Source of the DNA: Thermoproteales archaeon
GTDB taxonomy: Archaea > Thermoproteota > Thermoprotei > Thermoproteales > Thermocladiaceae
Assembly: GCA_027068725.1 (NCBI GenBank)
Contig: JAMOMD010000025.1
Location: 1-18,186 of the forward strand
Length of the DNA stretch: 18,186 nucleotides
Direction of reading: 5' to 3'
The notes beneath the pieces are model-generated. The model was not told where the DNA came from, made no database searches, and was given only the letters and a program-made list of their open reading frames with translations. Made by a program: the position numbers and the translations under genes. Positions 1 through 6,755 of the stretch are shown in pieces. The stretch's first letter is position 1. Each line of letters starts with the position of its first letter.

Positions 1-27
1 CCTTCTTTAAGTATTGTGAGTAGGTTA

Positions 28-1467
28 TCAAGTTCCCTGACTAGTACCTAGGAACTGTCTAAGAGCTTCCTGCCACTTTGTCTCTATGAACTTGGGCAAG
101 TCTGACGAGTCTATTGGACCTACAAGAACTTTCCACCCTGTCTTCTCCTCTATCTCACTCGCTACCTTAGCTGCTTTTCCGGGGATTATGAGTATTCTAT
201 GCTTGACCTTGTTCTCCAGTCCAGACTCCTTTAATGCCTTCAGGACGGCGTCTGCATTAAACTTTCCTGCTGCTACAGAAACATCGACTGCATAACCTTC
301 AGTATCTATGACTAGGACATATGCGTTGACTTTACCTTTCTCGAGATCTGACGATACTATAGAGTACGTTAGAGCAAAGTTGCAGGTCACTATGACTGGC
401 GATAACTCGTTAGGATTACCAACAGTCTTCAGACCTGGAGTAATTGTTGTTGGTCTTCTTGGATCAGTGTAGAAGTTCTGCCTCAAGATAACTAGTGGAA
501 GATACGTGAAGGCATGCTCACTCTTCATTATTAACAAATCTGCAAACCTTATGATTAGACTCGCAGCAACAGCAGCCTCATATATTGGCTTAACATCGTC
601 AGGAACGTTCGCGTACCACACTAGTGCTGGAACACCAACAAGTGGAAAACCAGCAAGTTCAAACTCTGCCTCGCATGCTAGCCATCTCAGGGTAGTGAAC
701 ATCTTTACCGTATAGCCAAGATGATCAGGAAATGTTCCTGGGTCAAGACATATATCCTCTACACCATACTTCAGGAACGTTTTTACAAGACTTGCAAGAA
801 GATCAAGATCACCTGCACCATAGAGCACACATGGGACCTTATACCTTCTACAAATTGATAGAACTTTCTCCCAGTTCTCAGACGTTGCAGCATATATTAG
901 CGGTCTCTCATCTTTTAGAAAGTCTCCAAGTGCTTCAATAGCTTTGGGATTTCTAGAACATATTACAAGAGGTTTGCCTAGCTGATCCTTTACAAAATTA
1001 ACAACTTTGCAGAACCTTCCTACATCACCAGAAGTAAATCTTATAGCCATTGTATCTAGCCTAAGTTCTCTTCCTAAGTACTCATACTTGAATCTTTTAA
1101 CAAATTCTATCTTCTTAGCAATATCTTCCTGCGATGCAGAATCTTCAATATCTATTGCAAATACTGTTGGATTAAGAAGCGTTAGCTCATGTCTGTGCAT
1201 TACATACTCTCCTCCAATAACGATCTTACGATCCTCAGGACCAAAGTAGACTTCTCTAACAGGTTTCTTTAAAAGCTTCTTTAATTCCTCATAATTTTTT
1301 CTATACTTTTCATCTTCTACAAGTGGCTTACATTTTTCAAGTGTTGTCTGTAGGTTAAGTAATTTAACTGCAAAGGCCATGCAGCTCTCCTCTCCGCATT
1401 TGCCACAGTTTGTCTTCGGCAGTAGTCGATAGATCTGAATTGGACTAAGCTTAGTTATCTTAACCAT
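28..1467 (-). CDS. cdhE: Acetyl-CoA decarbonylase/synthase gamma subunit (corrinoid iron-sulfur protein, large subunit)
   Basis: CdhE carries a methyl group on a cob(I)amide cofactor between a tetrahydropterin methyltransferase and the acetyl-CoA synthase centre in the Wood-Ljungdahl pathway. Seen in the sequence: an N-terminal 4Fe-4S motif with C21, C24, C29 and C46 (C-x2-C-x4-C-x16-C, the exact spacing of the family), a central TIM-barrel-like region (about residues 70-320), and a C-terminal region starting near TTITPGLKTVG (about 340-460) that corresponds to the corrinoid-binding domain. The length of 479 aa is normal and both ends lie inside the window. The start ATG has a Shine-Dalgarno-like GAGGT at 1477-1481, 9 nt upstream, and an AT-rich promoter near 1519. 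No other cdh gene is in the window; the partners may lie beyond the left edge or elsewhere. Confidence 0.93.
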   Translation of the reverse strand: MVKITKLSPIQIYRLLPKTNCGKCGEESCMAFAVKLLNLQTTLEKCKPLVEDEKYRKNYEELKKLLKKPVREVYFGPEDRKIVIGGEYVMHRHELTLLNPTVFAIDIEDSASQEDIAKKIEFVKRFKYEYLGRELRLDTMAIRFTSGDVGRFCKVVNFVKDQLGKPLVICSRNPKAIEALGDFLKDERPLIYAATSENWEKVLSICRRYKVPCVLYGAGDLDLLASLVKTFLKYGVEDICLDPGTFPDHLGYTVKMFTTLRWLACEAEFELAGFPLVGVPALVWYANVPDDVKPIYEAAVAASLIIRFADLLIMKSEHAFTYLPLVILRQNFYTDPRRPTTITPGLKTVGNPNELSPVIVTCNFALTYSIVSSDLEKGKVNAYVLVIDTEGYAVDVSVAAGKFNADAVLKALKESGLENKVKHRILIIPGKAAKVASEIEEKTGWKVLVGPIDSSDLPKFIETKWQEALRQFLGTSQGT

Positions 1468-1549
1468 GGGATAACAACCTCAGGAGAACTAGGTAGTTTA
1501 GGATTTGTGAAATTTGTTAAATTAGAAACTTGACCAAACTGAGCCTAAG

Positions 1550-1972
1550 CTACTGAGCAGCTGGCGCGGCCTGTACCTGCTCTGTCTTGAGTAGCGAGTC
1601 AAGTATGTTTAACTTGTTGACAATGTCTGGCTCAACCTTAATGCCGAGCTTGTCAAGTATCTTCAGGAAGTACTCACGCTCGTTCAGTGGCTTAATGTGG
1701 TCTGGTGTCGTTATGACGATCTTTCTCTTATCTCCAAGATATACCTCGATCACGTATGCTCGTCCTCGCTTACCAATGATTGTGCCAACCTTGCCCTGAT
1801 ATCTCCTGTGCGGTGCCGTTGTGACATATGTTGGGTCTATGTCTATCACTACCTTATCGCCAACAGCATACTCGTACATCCATCTCTTGAGACCAGGTCT
1901 ACCACGCTCACGTGGAGACTTGCTTAGCAGCTTCCTACACTTGTATCTATAGCCATGTGTTCGTTTTACCAT
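1550..1972 (-). CDS. rpl21e: 50S ribosomal protein L21e
   Basis: Archaeal/eukaryotic large-subunit ribosomal protein. The first ~100 residues match the family: an N-terminal basic stretch (MVKRTHGYRYKCRKLL), the SPRERGRPGL segment, then an SH3-like beta barrel (VGDKVVIDIDP, HRRYQGKVGTIIGKRGRAYVIEV). The protein is 140 aa, longer than the roughly 100 aa usual for L21e; the extra ~40 residues at the C-terminus form a predicted helical tail ending in an Ala/Gln-rich stretch. It is divergent from rpoF with 96 bp between starts. A TATA-like element at 1994-2005 (minus strand) is centred about 27 nt before the ATG, so the mRNA is probably leaderless. The pairing of L21e with rpoF is common in archaea and supports the call. 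Confidence 0.97.
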   Translation of the reverse strand: MVKRTHGYRYKCRKLLSKSPRERGRPGLKRWMYEYAVGDKVVIDIDPTYVTTAPHRRYQGKVGTIIGKRGRAYVIEVYLGDKRKIVITTPDHIKPLNEREYFLKILDKLGIKVEPDIVNKLNILDSLLKTEQVQAAPAAQ

Positions 1973-2068
1973 GCTGTGTCACGTGCAGTATCTAAAGTTA
2001 AAAAGCTTGTCGTAGCTTGGACAGTACTTAAGAAGTAACTATTTTTAGCCTAGAACTATTTGACACAT
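1973..2068. promoter_or_regulatory. Divergent rpl21e / rpoF promoter region
   Basis: Two TATA boxes face outward. On the minus strand, CTTTTTAACTTT (1994-2005) lies about 27 nt before the rpl21e ATG. On the plus strand, CTATTTTTAG (2039-2048) lies about 26 nt before the ATG at 2069. Both spacings place the transcription start at or next to the start codon, the leaderless arrangement usual in crenarchaea. Confidence 0.7.
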
Positions 2069-2419
2069 ATGTCAAAGAGGATAGTAAGTGCTGAAGATAT
2101 TACCATACCAGAGGCCCTGAAGCTACTAGAGGAAGCTGTGTCAAAGTACGAGACGCCTGAAGAGAAAATTCATGATGCACTAGCTTATCTTAGAAAGTTT
2201 GCTAAGCTTGATGCTGAGAGTGCTAGAAATCTTGTAAACGAGTTAGTTACGAAATTTGGAATAGCTAGGACTACAGCAATACAGATAGTGAATATAATGC
2301 CCAGCCACGTTGAGGAGCTTAGAACAATTCTAGGTCTAGAAAAGAGAGAGTTTAGTGAGAAGGAGCTACAAGAGATGTTAAGCATAATTGACAAGTATAG
2401 AAAGGAGAAGAAGGCTTAA
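2069..2419 (+). CDS. rpoF: DNA-directed RNA polymerase subunit F (Rpo4, RPB4 homologue)
   Basis: Stalk subunit of archaeal RNA polymerase; it pairs with Rpo7 and contributes to open-complex formation and RNA binding. Seen: about 116 aa, all-helical, with the family pattern of an N-terminal ITIPEALKLLEEAV segment and a C-terminal HRDC-like helical part (SARNLVNELVTKFGIARTTAIQIVNIMP, then VEELRTILGLEKREFSEKEL). A longer reading from a TTG at 2060 adds only three residues. I prefer the ATG at 2069 because the TATA box at 2039-2048 would put the transcription start on it. The DUF655 gene follows 39 bp downstream on the same strand, a conserved archaeal pairing, so the two are probably one operon. 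Confidence 0.95.
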   Translation: MSKRIVSAEDITIPEALKLLEEAVSKYETPEEKIHDALAYLRKFAKLDAESARNLVNELVTKFGIARTTAIQIVNIMPSHVEELRTILGLEKREFSEKELQEMLSIIDKYRKEKKA

Positions 2420-2458
2420 TCAATCGTTTCAATTAACAATCACGAGAGGTGACGTAGC

Positions 2459-3052
2459 ATGGCCAGGAAAGAGGAGTACGCCTACATACTGGACATACTG
2501 ACGCCAGAGCAAGTGATGCTAAGAGAGGCAAACGTGTTAAGGAGAGGATTTCCGAGAAACGAGATCTACGTACAGGCAATTGGAGAACAGTACTTCACAC
2601 TGCTAGAGCTCACAGTAAAGCCAGGTGTTGAAGTACAGCCACTTGAGAGAGTGTACATTGGACCAGGCACGCGTGACAAGATCGATAAGATAGTCAGGAG
2701 ATTAAGGTACGACGAGCTTACTGAGGAGGCTAAGAATAATTTGTTAAAGATACTTCCTGAGATTGTTAAGAAACAGGAGAAGAGATTTGTAGAATTTTTC
2801 AACAAGGCTGGTCCAATAACTCTGAAATTGCACTCACTAGAGCTTCTGAAGGGTATTGGTAAGAAGACGCTCTGGCTAATACTAGAAGAGAGAAAGAAGA
2901 GACCATTCGAGAGTTTTGAAGATATTAAGAAGAGAGTAGGTATAGACCCTGAGAAACTTATTGTTGATAGAATTTTGAGAGAACTACAGGGAGGAGAGAA
3001 ATACTACCTATTTGTAGGTGGCCCATATACGGCAGTCCTCTCATCTCAATAG
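2459..3052 (+). CDS. DUF655 family protein, predicted nucleic-acid binding (helix-hairpin-helix)
   Basis: Conserved archaeal protein of 197 aa, usually encoded after rpoF and ribosomal protein L21e; its exact function is not established. Seen: an N-terminal beta-rich part (YAYILDILTPEQV, then FTLLELTVKPGVEVQPLERVYIG) resembling an OB-like fold, a helical linker (about 75-120), and a helix-hairpin-helix motif around residues 125-150 (LHSLELLKGIGKKTLWLILEERKK, with GIGKKT as the hairpin), followed by a second HhH-like half (SFEDIKKRVGIDPEKLIVDRIL). This architecture suggests RNA or DNA binding linked to transcription or translation. It ends 10 bp before the convergent aIF5A stop codon. Confidence 0.9.
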   Translation: MARKEEYAYILDILTPEQVMLREANVLRRGFPRNEIYVQAIGEQYFTLLELTVKPGVEVQPLERVYIGPGTRDKIDKIVRRLRYDELTEEAKNNLLKILPEIVKKQEKRFVEFFNKAGPITLKLHSLELLKGIGKKTLWLILEERKKRPFESFEDIKKRVGIDPEKLIVDRILRELQGGEKYYLFVGGPYTAVLSSQ

Positions 3053-3062
3053 GTGAATAGTC

Positions 3063-3476
3063 CTATCTTGTTCTCATTATTTTACGTCGACCTCCAATAT
3101 CCCAGACCTCGACCTGCATTCCTGGTTCAAGTTTTCCACGAACTTCCTCCTCCACCTCGTTCATTGTGAGTTCAAATGTTGAGTAGTCTCGTAGATCCAT
3201 TAGCTGTATTGTATCTCCCGAGATTGAGATCACCTGTGCTGTAAACTTCTCAACTATTGGAACCTCGACCTGCGCGTCTGATGGTACTACTAGTGTTCTC
3301 TTTACTCCATCGAATATTCCTATGCCTACAATTCTAACTTTTGCAGAGCCGTGTTTTCCTGTCTTGCTCTTTTCTATCTCGACGATCTTGCACGGCTCAT
3401 CGTCAATGACTACGTAGCTTCCCTCCTTGAGTGAGCCAGCTTCGACAGGCTTCACCTTTGATCTGTCTACGGGCAT
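3063..3476 (-). CDS. eif5A: Translation initiation factor aIF5A (hypusine-containing)
   Basis: Archaeal eIF5A/EF-P homologue that binds the ribosome between P and E sites and rescues stalled peptide-bond formation. Seen: an N-terminal SH3-like domain (about 10-70) with the modification loop SKTGKHG, where K41 is the lysine converted to hypusine or deoxyhypusine, then a C-terminal OB-fold domain (about 75-137) ending VWDIGGRRKIMRTR. The length of 137 aa is normal. It starts with ATG at 3474-3476; an AT-rich element near 3503-3514 (minus strand) is a likely promoter. It is divergent from homocitrate synthase and convergent with the DUF655 gene. Deoxyhypusine synthase is not in this window. Confidence 0.97.
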   Translation of the reverse strand: MPVDRSKVKPVEAGSLKEGSYVVIDDEPCKIVEIEKSKTGKHGSAKVRIVGIGIFDGVKRTLVVPSDAQVEVPIVEKFTAQVISISGDTIQLMDLRDYSTFELTMNEVEEEVRGKLEPGMQVEVWDIGGRRKIMRTR

Positions 3477-3559
3477 GGTCTCGACTGTGATTATGGTATG
3501 TTCTCTTAAGTTTTCTTTATTGAACCCGTGCAGTACTGTGCAGCTTCTCGTATTAGCAA

Positions 3560-3569
3560 TACTTTAATG
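3560..3569 (+). promoter_or_regulatory. TATA box of homocitrate synthase gene
   Basis: TACTTTAATG is centred about 36 nt before the ATG at 3600, giving a predicted transcription start near 3590 and a short leader. An 8-bp direct repeat (CTCATCAT at 3583-3590 and 3594-3601) lies across the predicted start site. Confidence 0.5.
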
Positions 3570-3599
3570 CTAGTGTTCTTGTCTCATCATTTGCTCATC

Positions 3600-5006
3600 A
3601 TGTCTAGGTACAAGAGAACAAGTGTGAAGAAGCCCGTATATCTCCTGGACACCACTCTTCGAGAAGGTGAACAAACGCCCGGCGTCGCCTTCACGATAGA
3701 GCAGAAGCTCGAGATTGCTAGAAAGCTAGACGAGGCAGGCATAGACATGATAGAGGCAGGGCATCCAGCTGTCGCACCTGACGTTGAGAAGGCTGTACGT
3801 CTCATAGTTAAGGAAGGTCTACAGGCCGAGATTATTGGTCACTCTAGAGCAGTTAAGACAGACATAGAGAAAGCAGCAGAGTGTGAAGTTGATAGAATAG
3901 CCATCTTCTACGGTGTGAGTGACATACACCTGAAGTACAAGCACAAGGTCTCGCGCGAGGAAGCACTGCAGATAATTGCAGAGCACATAGAGTTTGCAAA
4001 ATCACACGGCGTGAAGGTAAGATTCACAGCAGAGGACGCATCTAGGACAGACATAGACTTCCTAATACAGGTCGTCAAGACCGCGCACGAGGCAGGTGCT
4101 GACCGTGTTAGTCTAGCAGATACCGTAGGCATACTCACACCATTCAGAGCAAAGATGCTGTTCGAGACCGTGAAGAAGGCTGTGCCAACAGTCGAGCTTG
4201 ATGTGCATGCACATAATGACCTTGGCATGGCTGTTGCTAACTCTCTAGCAGCATTTGAGGGAGGGGCAACTGCGATACACGTCACCATAAATGGCATAGG
4301 AGAGAGATGTGGCATAGCTAGTCTTCAGGAAGTCGCTGTTGCACTTAAGGTACACTACAACATAGATACTGTAGATCTACGAAAACTTCCTGAATTATCG
4401 AAACTTGTCGAAAAATACACAGGAATAGTCTTGCCACCTCACGCACCAGTTGTTGGAGATAACGCCTTTGTCCACAAAGCTGGCGTCCATGTTGCTGGTG
4501 TTCTAGCAAATCCACAGACCTATGAGCCATACCCACCTGAGCTTGTGGGCAGAACAAGAGACTGGGTCATAGACAAGTACACAGGCAAGAAAGCTGTGAA
4601 AGCGAGACTAGAGAAACTAGGTGTCCAAGTCACAGATCAGGAACTAGAGCTAATTGTCAGGAAAATCAAGGAGAGAACAAGTGTAAGACACTGGAGAGAC
4701 GAAGACTTGCTAGAGCTTGTGGAAGAAGTAACAGGGAGAAGAGTAATGCTAAGACCACCAGAGAAACTTGAGGCACTCGTATGGATAAAGTGTGAATCTA
4801 ACATCTACACTACAGCAATTGCGAGAAGAATTGCAGCTATTCCAGGAGTAGTCGAGGTCATGGAAATAACAGGAGAGTATGATATTGTTGCAAGAGTCTC
4901 TGTACGAGATCAGGCAGAGCTAAACAATATTGTTGAGACAATTCGAGAAGTCAAGGGAGTACAATCAACACATACACAACTCGTACTTAAGAAGCTCGAG
5001 ACTTGA
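3600..5006 (+). CDS. lysS: Homocitrate synthase (LysS type, with C-terminal Lrp/AsnC-like RAM domain)
   Basis: Condenses acetyl-CoA and 2-oxoglutarate to homocitrate, the first step of lysine synthesis by the alpha-aminoadipate/LysW pathway. Seen: a DRE-TIM metallolyase barrel with LDTTLREGEQTPG near the N-terminus (catalytic Arg/Glu, metal Asp), EIIGHSRAVKTDIE, AIFYGVSDIHLK, the metal-binding HAHND motif, NGIGERCGI, then the family linker. The last ~80 residues (LEALVWIKCESNIYTT... to the end) form an Lrp/AsnC ligand-binding (RAM) domain, as I recall for Sulfolobus homocitrate synthase, which resembles this protein closely. That points to homocitrate rather than isopropylmalate synthase. The frame is open from 3528, but the ATG at 3600 gives the family N-terminus (SRYKRTSVKKPVYLLDTTLRE) and fits the TATA box. 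The last 20 bp overlap the convergent kinase-like gene. The symbol follows Sulfolobus usage and is not lysyl-tRNA synthetase. Confidence 0.93.
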   Translation: MSRYKRTSVKKPVYLLDTTLREGEQTPGVAFTIEQKLEIARKLDEAGIDMIEAGHPAVAPDVEKAVRLIVKEGLQAEIIGHSRAVKTDIEKAAECEVDRIAIFYGVSDIHLKYKHKVSREEALQIIAEHIEFAKSHGVKVRFTAEDASRTDIDFLIQVVKTAHEAGADRVSLADTVGILTPFRAKMLFETVKKAVPTVELDVHAHNDLGMAVANSLAAFEGGATAIHVTINGIGERCGIASLQEVAVALKVHYNIDTVDLRKLPELSKLVEKYTGIVLPPHAPVVGDNAFVHKAGVHVAGVLANPQTYEPYPPELVGRTRDWVIDKYTGKKAVKARLEKLGVQVTDQELELIVRKIKERTSVRHWRDEDLLELVEEVTGRRVMLRPPEKLEALVWIKCESNIYTTAIARRIAAIPGVVEVMEITGEYDIVARVSVRDQAELNNIVETIREVKGVQSTHTQLVLKKLET

Positions 5007-5916
5007 TAAGATTCTTCTCAATTAGTCTATTAAGAATTTCCTGAACCTCATTAAATGGTCTCTGAGTATTAACAATATAACCACCAAGCTCTCTAGCGAG
5101 TCTAAGATATTCACGTCTTGCAAGAATATAATACCAGATAGGGTGCTCACCTGCTCTTCGCTCATAGCTTATCAGTGGATTAACATCGAACACAACCAGG
5201 AGATGAGGACGAGGAGATAACTTATACACAATCTTCTCAAGGATCTTAGGATAGATGTAGCCAAGACATTTGAATCTTATGTAATAATCATAAAAATATC
5301 GATCACATATAACCCATCTACCACGCAGAATATTCCAGATAAGTCTCGTCCCAATGTAAATCCAATTATCTATAAGCTGAATAAGTGGACGAAGCATCGC
5401 ACTTGGCCTCTTGAGACCTCTCCTGAACTCTTGTGTATACGTTATCTTCGATGTATAATCATATACTGGACTTTTAGTAAGCCTAGCCTTCAATAGTGAA
5501 AGAGCAGTCACTATAGGATGCTTGAAAAAATGATAGTAAACACAGTCTATGCCTCTCGATCTTAACCACTGTGCTGTAACTTTACTATGACTAGTCTTTC
5601 CAGACCCATCAATTCCCGTAAAGACTATTATTCTAGCATGTGCAACCTTTCTAATGTACTCATCGTTTAGGAGAATCGCAATAATATAAAATATAAGCGG
5701 CATAACAATATTACGAGCGGGAAGAACAGAAAGGGAACAGATAAATGTTCTAAGCGTATTAGCCTTATCATGTGTGATAGCATAAAACACGACAGGAATC
5801 ATTATAGGAATAGCATATAGTACCTCTATAGGAATCTTAACAACATTGTATAAGAAGAGAGCATTTACACATATTAGACACGCAAATAACAATGTAAGAA
5901 ATATCTTCATTTTCAT
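4987..5916 (-). CDS. Membrane-anchored thymidylate-kinase-like P-loop protein
   Basis: 309 aa with two parts. Residues ~1-90 are hydrophobic, with about three predicted membrane helices (roughly 3-26, 30-48, 58-83). Residues ~94-309 form a P-loop nucleoside-monophosphate-kinase-like domain: Walker A GIDGSGKT (101-108), a CDRYFYDYY motif like the DRY/F of thymidylate kinase, a following LVVFDVNP strand, and an Arg-rich YERRAGEHP stretch in the place of the lid. The kinase part looks intact, so phosphoryl transfer to a nucleotide or similar substrate at the inner membrane face is a reasonable inference; the substrate is unknown. The hydrophobic N-terminus is not a feature of standard Tmk. The stop overlaps homocitrate synthase by 20 bp tail to tail. 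A TATA-like TTATAAG near 5948-5954 precedes the ATG. Confidence 0.75.
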   Translation of the reverse strand: MKMKIFLTLLFACLICVNALFLYNVVKIPIEVLYAIPIMIPVVFYAITHDKANTLRTFICSLSVLPARNIVMPLIFYIIAILLNDEYIRKVAHARIIVFTGIDGSGKTSHSKVTAQWLRSRGIDCVYYHFFKHPIVTALSLLKARLTKSPVYDYTSKITYTQEFRRGLKRPSAMLRPLIQLIDNWIYIGTRLIWNILRGRWVICDRYFYDYYIRFKCLGYIYPKILEKIVYKLSPRPHLLVVFDVNPLISYERRAGEHPIWYYILARREYLRLARELGGYIVNTQRPFNEVQEILNRLIEKNLIKSRAS

Positions 5917-5993
5917 TAGCTAGCCCATGCATAAAATTCGAAAGAACTTATAAGTATTAGGGATCGGGCCTCGGTTCTCGTTTTTTGTTTTTG

Positions 5994-6100
5994 TGGCGGG
6001 CCCGCCGGGATTTGAACCCGGGACCTACGGGTCTCTCCCCCGCGCCTACCCCCAAGCGGGTTAAAAGCCCGCCGCTCTAACCAGGCTGAGCTACGGGCCC
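5994..6100 (-). tRNA. tRNA-Lys(UUU) with a 29-nt intron
   Basis: Full cloverleaf on the minus strand: acceptor GGGCCCG/CGGGCCC, TA at 8-9, D stem GCTC/GAGC, anticodon stem GCGGG/CCCGT, loop CTTTTAA with anticodon TTT, variable AGGTC, T arm CCGGG-TTCAAAT-CCCGG, discriminator G, and CCA encoded at 5994-5996. The 3' half of the anticodon stem is reached only after removing 6033-6061, an intron at the canonical 37/38 position. A TATA box GCTTTAAAAT at 6131-6140 lies ~35 nt upstream of the mature 5' end. Confidence 0.97.
6033..6061 (-). other. tRNA-Lys intron (bulge-helix-bulge type)
   Basis: The pre-tRNA folds into an ideal archaeal splicing motif: outer helix = anticodon stem (5 bp), central 4-bp helix CUUU/GGAG (two G-U pairs), 3-nt bulges UA^A at the 5' site and AG^A at the 3' site, and inner helix CCCGC/GCGGG (5 bp). 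Cutting after the second bulge base on each side removes 29 nt and restores loop CUUUUAA. This fits the archaeal tRNA splicing endonuclease. Confidence 0.9.
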
Positions 6101-6237
6101 GCTGGCTCCGCTGAGCCTCTATAATACTGAATTTTAAAGCCTTTCTCCTGGCCTCGGGTTAAAGTATGTTGTTTCAATGTTCATCTCCTGCTGTGTCCTA
6201 TACAACATACTTTTTCTACCCTGAGCCTAGACTAATC

Positions 6238-6555
6238 ATGTCATTCACTGGACGTGGAAGATCTAGAAGAGGAACAGGTAGAAGAACAGGAACAAGAGGG
6301 AGAGGAGCAATAAGAAGTCCCGTAAATGTTGGCGACATAATAGAGGTCGAGATCGTCGAATTATCGAGAAGAGGAGACGGAATCGCACGTGTGAGAGGAT
6401 TCATAATATTTGTACCAAACACAAGACCTGGAGACAAGGTAAAGGTCCGCATAAAGAGAGTAGGAAGAACATACGCTGTTGCAGAAGTCGCAGAGGAAGG
6501 AGAGACAAGCAGCATCGAAGAACACACAGGTCTAGACGAAGGAGAGACCTACTAG
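6238..6555 (+). CDS. TRAM domain RNA-binding protein
   Basis: Small protein of 105 aa. The first ~27 residues are very rich in Arg, Gly and Thr (RGG-like), followed by a TRAM domain, a small beta barrel also found in TrmA and MiaB, at about residues 28-85: VGDIIEVEIVELSRRGDGIARVRGF, IIFVPNTRPGDKVKVRIKRVGRTYAVAEV. The short tail is acidic. Single-TRAM proteins in archaea bind RNA and are proposed RNA chaperones. The ATG at 6238 is preferred over an in-frame ATG at 6166 because the upstream 24 codons do not resemble the family, and an AT-rich box near 6205-6217 would give a leaderless start. The next feature downstream is the kink-turn RNA pair. Confidence 0.92.
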   Translation: MSFTGRGRSRRGTGRRTGTRGRGAIRSPVNVGDIIEVEIVELSRRGDGIARVRGFIIFVPNTRPGDKVKVRIKRVGRTYAVAEVAEEGETSSIEEHTGLDEGETY

Positions 6556-6571
6556 CCAGAGTTGAAGAAAC

Positions 6572-6581
6572 CTATTTAATA
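6572..6581 (+). promoter_or_regulatory. TATA box of kink-turn RNA 1
   Basis: CTATTTAATA just after the TRAM gene stop. Its centre is about 29 nt before the first paired base of the downstream hairpin (6605), placing the transcription start near 6601-6603. The 24 nt between are A-rich and unpaired. Confidence 0.65.
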
Positions 6582-6601
6582 GAAAACACAAAACTAAAAA
6601 A

Positions 6602-6669
6602 CAACCAACCCCTGAGACCCGGTGACACGGGCTCGGTGATGGGGTTGGGGGTATCTAATCCCCACATCT
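6602..6669 (+). ncRNA. Kink-turn hairpin RNA 1, H/ACA-like single-lobed sRNA
   Basis: Read directly: stem CCAACCCC (6605-6612) with GGGGTTGG (6641-6648); a U-U pair (6613/6640); tandem sheared G-A pairs from GA at 6614-6615 and GA at 6638-6639; a 3-nt bulge GGT (6635-6637); an upper stem 6616-6621/6628-6634 with one bulged C; and hexaloop GTGACA. That is a textbook kink-turn, the L7Ae binding site. From the stem foot there are exactly 15 nt (6649-6663) to an ACA at 6664-6666, the H/ACA rule (14-16 nt). There is no lower stem, since the 5' flank is A-rich, as in the atypical single-lobed pseudouridine guides described from Pyrobaculum. The 15-nt tail is complementary to conserved 16S rRNA GGATTAGATACCC. 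Exact ends are inferred. Confidence 0.72.
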
Positions 6670-6726
6670 TTCTAACCTTCATAACTATGTATGATACGTG
6701 CCTTCTCATCTCGCACGGAGAGATAG

Positions 6727-6736
6727 CTATTTAATT
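6727..6736 (+). promoter_or_regulatory. TATA box of kink-turn RNA 2
   Basis: CTATTTAATT, nearly the same box as at 6572-6581. Its centre is about 25-27 nt before the first base of the second hairpin (6756-6758), so the second RNA probably has its own transcription start. Confidence 0.6.
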
Positions 6737-6755
6737 CTCGGCATATCCATATTGC

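Noticed and set aside
3528..3599. N-terminal extension of homocitrate synthase by 24 residues
   Set aside because: It overlaps the promoter, and the extra residues do not look like the family; the ATG at 3600 fits better.
5973..5993. T-rich run beside tRNA-Lys as its terminator
   Set aside because: tRNA-Lys is on the minus strand, where this run is A-rich, so it is not a U-tract terminator for that gene.
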